This document shows, piece by piece, positions 62,401 to 64,000 of a stretch of 64,000 nucleotides of DNA. The notes under the pieces are model-generated. The model searched no databases, was not told the origin of the DNA, and was given only the letters and a program-made list of their open reading frames with translations. Position numbers and translations under genes: made by a program. Positions within the stretch are counted from its first letter, which is position 1. The number at the start of each line of letters is the position of its first letter. The stretch is from Parapristionchus giblindavisi (Eukaryota; Nematoda; Chromadorea; Rhabditida; Diplogasteridae), in the NCBI GenBank assembly GCA_943737045.1, contig CALSFV010000215.1:1054001-1118000 (forward strand), given 5' to 3'.

Positions 62401-63947
62401 TTGAGAAGACGGCGATCAAGAGGGTTGAGAAGACGGCGATCAAGAGGAGAAAGGTAATTATATTTATTCAATAATGTATAAAGATGTGTTATCATTTTGT
62501 TGTTGTCTATGGACGAGAATTGAGTCACGGAATGATGTATACTACATCAAAGAATGGACAAGTTAAACTTATCTATTCAATTTATTGATTGATTGCTATA
62601 TTTATACGCTCACTTAATTATTGTGGATTGAGCAGCGAACATGTTTGGATACGGTAGGAACAATTGAGTACTGTATCAGTAGTTTTATTTCGGAGGGATC
62701 ATCTTGAAAACGGTTCCTTTAACATCTTAACCTGGTTAATCGCCGTTTCTTAGTTTTATTGGGATGTAGATGAACAAGCGAATTATGAGTGGATTTACCC
62801 TTTGATTTGCTGTTGCTCTTTAGTATTCTTGTGATATTGGGTGGCACGGTTTTATTTAAAGATCGTGTACAAGTACTTGAAGGTACGGTAGTTGCAGTTC
62901 GGCATACTGTAGGAGTAGTGAATAGTGCGATTGGAGTAGCTTTATCTCAAAGAAACCATCCTAAAACGGTTATTTTCATATACGATTTAAAGAGAATGTT
63001 CTATCGATATTGATCTCTTTAATGTTAAGATAGTTTCTAATCAATTAAACTAATCAATAACTCTTTTCCAGCTTACCCATGAGTTCGTCATCGACCGAAA
63101 CCGCAGATCTTCCGTACCCGATTGCTCATCTCGGTCAACCAAAGTTGTTGAGAAGACGGCGATCAAGAGGGTTGAGAAGACGGCGATCAAGAGGAGAAAG
63201 GTAATTATATTTATTCAATAATGTATAAAGATGTGTTATCATTTTGTTGTTGTCTATGGACGAGAATTGAGTCACGGAATGATGTATACTACATCAAAGA
63301 ATGGACAAGTTAAACTTATCTATTCAATTTATTGATTGATTGCTATATTTATACGCTCACTTAATTATTGTGGATTGAGCAGCGAACATGTTTGGATACG
63401 GTAGGAACAATTGAGTACTGTATCAGTAGTTTTATTTCGGAGGGATCATCTTGAAAACGGTTCCTTTAACATCTTAACCTGGTTAATCGCCGTTTCTTAG
63501 TTTTATTGGGATGTAGATGAACAAGCGAATTATGAGTGGATTTACCCTTTGATTTGCTGTTGCTCTTTAGTATTCTTGTGATATTGGGTGGCACGGTTTT
63601 ATTTAAAGATCGTGTACAAGTACTTGAAGGTACGGTAGTTGCAGTTCGGCATACTGTAGGAGTAGTGAATAGTGCGATTGGAGTAGCTTTATCTCAAAGA
63701 AACCATCCTAAAACGGTTATTTTCATATACGATTTAAAGAGAATGTTCTATCGATATTGATCTCTTTAATGTTAAGATAGTTTCTAATCAATTAAACTAA
63801 TCAATAACTCTTTTCCAGCTTACCCATGAGTTCGTCATCGACCGAAACCGCAGATCTTCCGTACCCGATTGCTCATCTCGGTCAACCAAAGTTGTTGAGA
63901 AGACGGCGATCAAGAGGGTTGAGAAGACGGCGATCAAGAGGAGAAAG
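29481..63947 (+). CDS. 47 tandem copies of a phase 0-0 exon encoding a basic VEKTAIKR repeat protein
   Basis: Exons start at 29481 and then every 747 bp (30228, 30975 and so on) to 40686, then 41409 and on to 45891, then 46614 and on to 59313, then 60084 and on to 63819. Forty-four are 129 bp (43 codons), two are 105 bp and one is 153 bp. Each is preceded by CTCTTTTCCAG and followed by GTAATT, or GTGATT after the exons at 36204, 41409, 42156 and 63819. The peptide begins LTHEFVIDRN, continues SSVPDCSSRSTKV and ends with two VEKTAIKR units and RRK. It has 13 Lys/Arg against 5 Asp/Glu, one Cys and a KRRK cluster. No start codon or terminal exon is visible. No stop interrupts any copy. With the edge exon the visible series would give about 2,056 residues. 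Function unknown; a nuclear or nucleic-acid-binding role would be speculation. Confidence 0.5.
37436..41473. repeat. Higher-order block A within the array
   Basis: It matches block B exactly 5,205 bp downstream at every variant position compared. These include the rare 24-bp deletion in the exon at 40686, GCTGTC at about 40117, AGATTTA near 41019 and AACTTGG near 41068. The offset equals seven units minus 24 bp. Confidence 0.85.
40686..40790 (+). CDS. Short array exon (105 bp, one VEKTAIKR unit)
   Basis: Identical to the standard array exon except that one 24-bp subrepeat is missing, leaving 35 codons in frame with intact acceptor and donor. Its twin in block B is at 45891-45995. Confidence 0.5.
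42641..46678. repeat. Higher-order block B within the array
   Basis: Copy of block A shifted by 5,205 bp, with the short exon at 45891 and the same marker variants (near 45320, 46224 and 46273). Agreement breaks on both sides: TTA versus TTG at 37435/42640, and TCA versus TCG at 41474/46679. This defines the ends of the duplicated tract. Confidence 0.85.
45891..45995 (+). CDS. Short array exon (105 bp), twin in block B
   Basis: Same 24-bp in-frame deletion and same neighbouring variants as the exon at 40686. It arose by block duplication, not by an independent deletion. Confidence 0.5.
59313..59465 (+). CDS. Long array exon (153 bp, three VEKTAIKR units)
   Basis: It contains one extra 24-bp subrepeat and therefore 51 codons, still in phase 0-0. 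It carries the silent TCA variant. The extra unit explains the single 771-bp step in the array. Confidence 0.5.
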
Positions 63948-64000
63948 GTGATTATATTTATTGAATAATGTATAAAGATGTGTTATCATTTTGTTGTTGT

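Larger units (their letters stand above)
28863..64000 (+). repeat. 35-kb tandem array, 747-bp unit, continuing beyond the window
   Basis: A 747-bp unit is repeated head to tail; 47 complete 618-bp spacers are visible and a 48th starts at the right edge. Unit-to-unit distance is exactly 747 bp except for two steps of 723 bp and one of 771 bp, all due to a 24-bp subrepeat inside the exon-like part. Units differ at only about 20 positions overall, most of them shared between copies. The leftmost units carry private differences (for example near 29061 and 29170), the usual pattern of an array edge with a homogenised interior. Reading the unit as exon plus intron is supported by splice signals and frame. 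Reading it simply as a satellite is also possible. Confidence 0.98.

Noticed and set aside
28863..64000. CRISPR-like array or rDNA/histone repeat
   Set aside because: The repeat period is 747 bp with no short repeat-spacer pattern, no Cas genes, and no rRNA or histone sequence. The setting is eukaryotic.

Overview
The window looks like a chromosome segment of a small-genome invertebrate, most likely a nematode. It is AT-rich and has short phase-compatible exons with TTTTCAG-type acceptors. Its one clear host gene is a 7TM receptor whose motifs most resemble the nematode npr (NPY/NPF-like neuropeptide receptor) family. No bacterial features (operons, ribosome binding sites) are present. The species assignment is inference.

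Layout. 1-9.6 kb: gene-poor DNA with a ~960-bp pyrimidine-rich microsatellite (2037-2996), a small fold-back element (about 5391-5519) and two GC-rich CCCACTGG elements (about 7.03-7.20 and 8.67-8.83 kb). 9.6-11.2 kb: a decayed mariner-like transposon with matching terminal repeats and TA target sites, carrying a nested 348-bp MITE flanked by TAA. 12.2-12.5 kb: a fold-back element and a tRNA-like (SINE-head) segment. 13.4-14.65 kb: the 3' part of a non-LTR retrotransposon on the minus strand. 14.81-17.02 kb: a 2.2-kb near-perfect palindrome flanked by TTAA.

17.28-25.0 kb: a complete 13-exon rhodopsin-class GPCR on the plus strand. I reassembled it exon by exon with consistent phases to 431 residues. 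Its first intron holds a CCCTCT microsatellite and a 51-bp minisatellite, and most of its longer introns carry a GATCTTTGATCTTT-like motif. 25.6-28.7 kb: tentative exons of a second, unidentified plus-strand gene, a 194-bp hAT-like MITE with an 8-bp duplication at a splice acceptor, a duplicated ~280-bp tRNA-like segment and short hairpins.

28.73 kb to the right edge: the most striking object, a ~35-kb tandem array with a 747-bp period (47 full spacers plus a partial one) that continues beyond the window. Each unit contains a 129-bp segment bounded by a good acceptor (TTTTCCAG) and donor (AAG|GTAATT or GTGATT). It is open in phase 0-0 in all 48 copies. The only recurrent exon substitutions are two silent ones, and the only length changes are one 24-bp (8-codon, VEKTAIKR) subrepeat more or less. 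If spliced in series, the visible copies would encode about 2,056 residues of a strongly basic repeat protein. This is either a giant tandem-exon gene or a satellite that amplified an exon and its intron. Expression data would decide.
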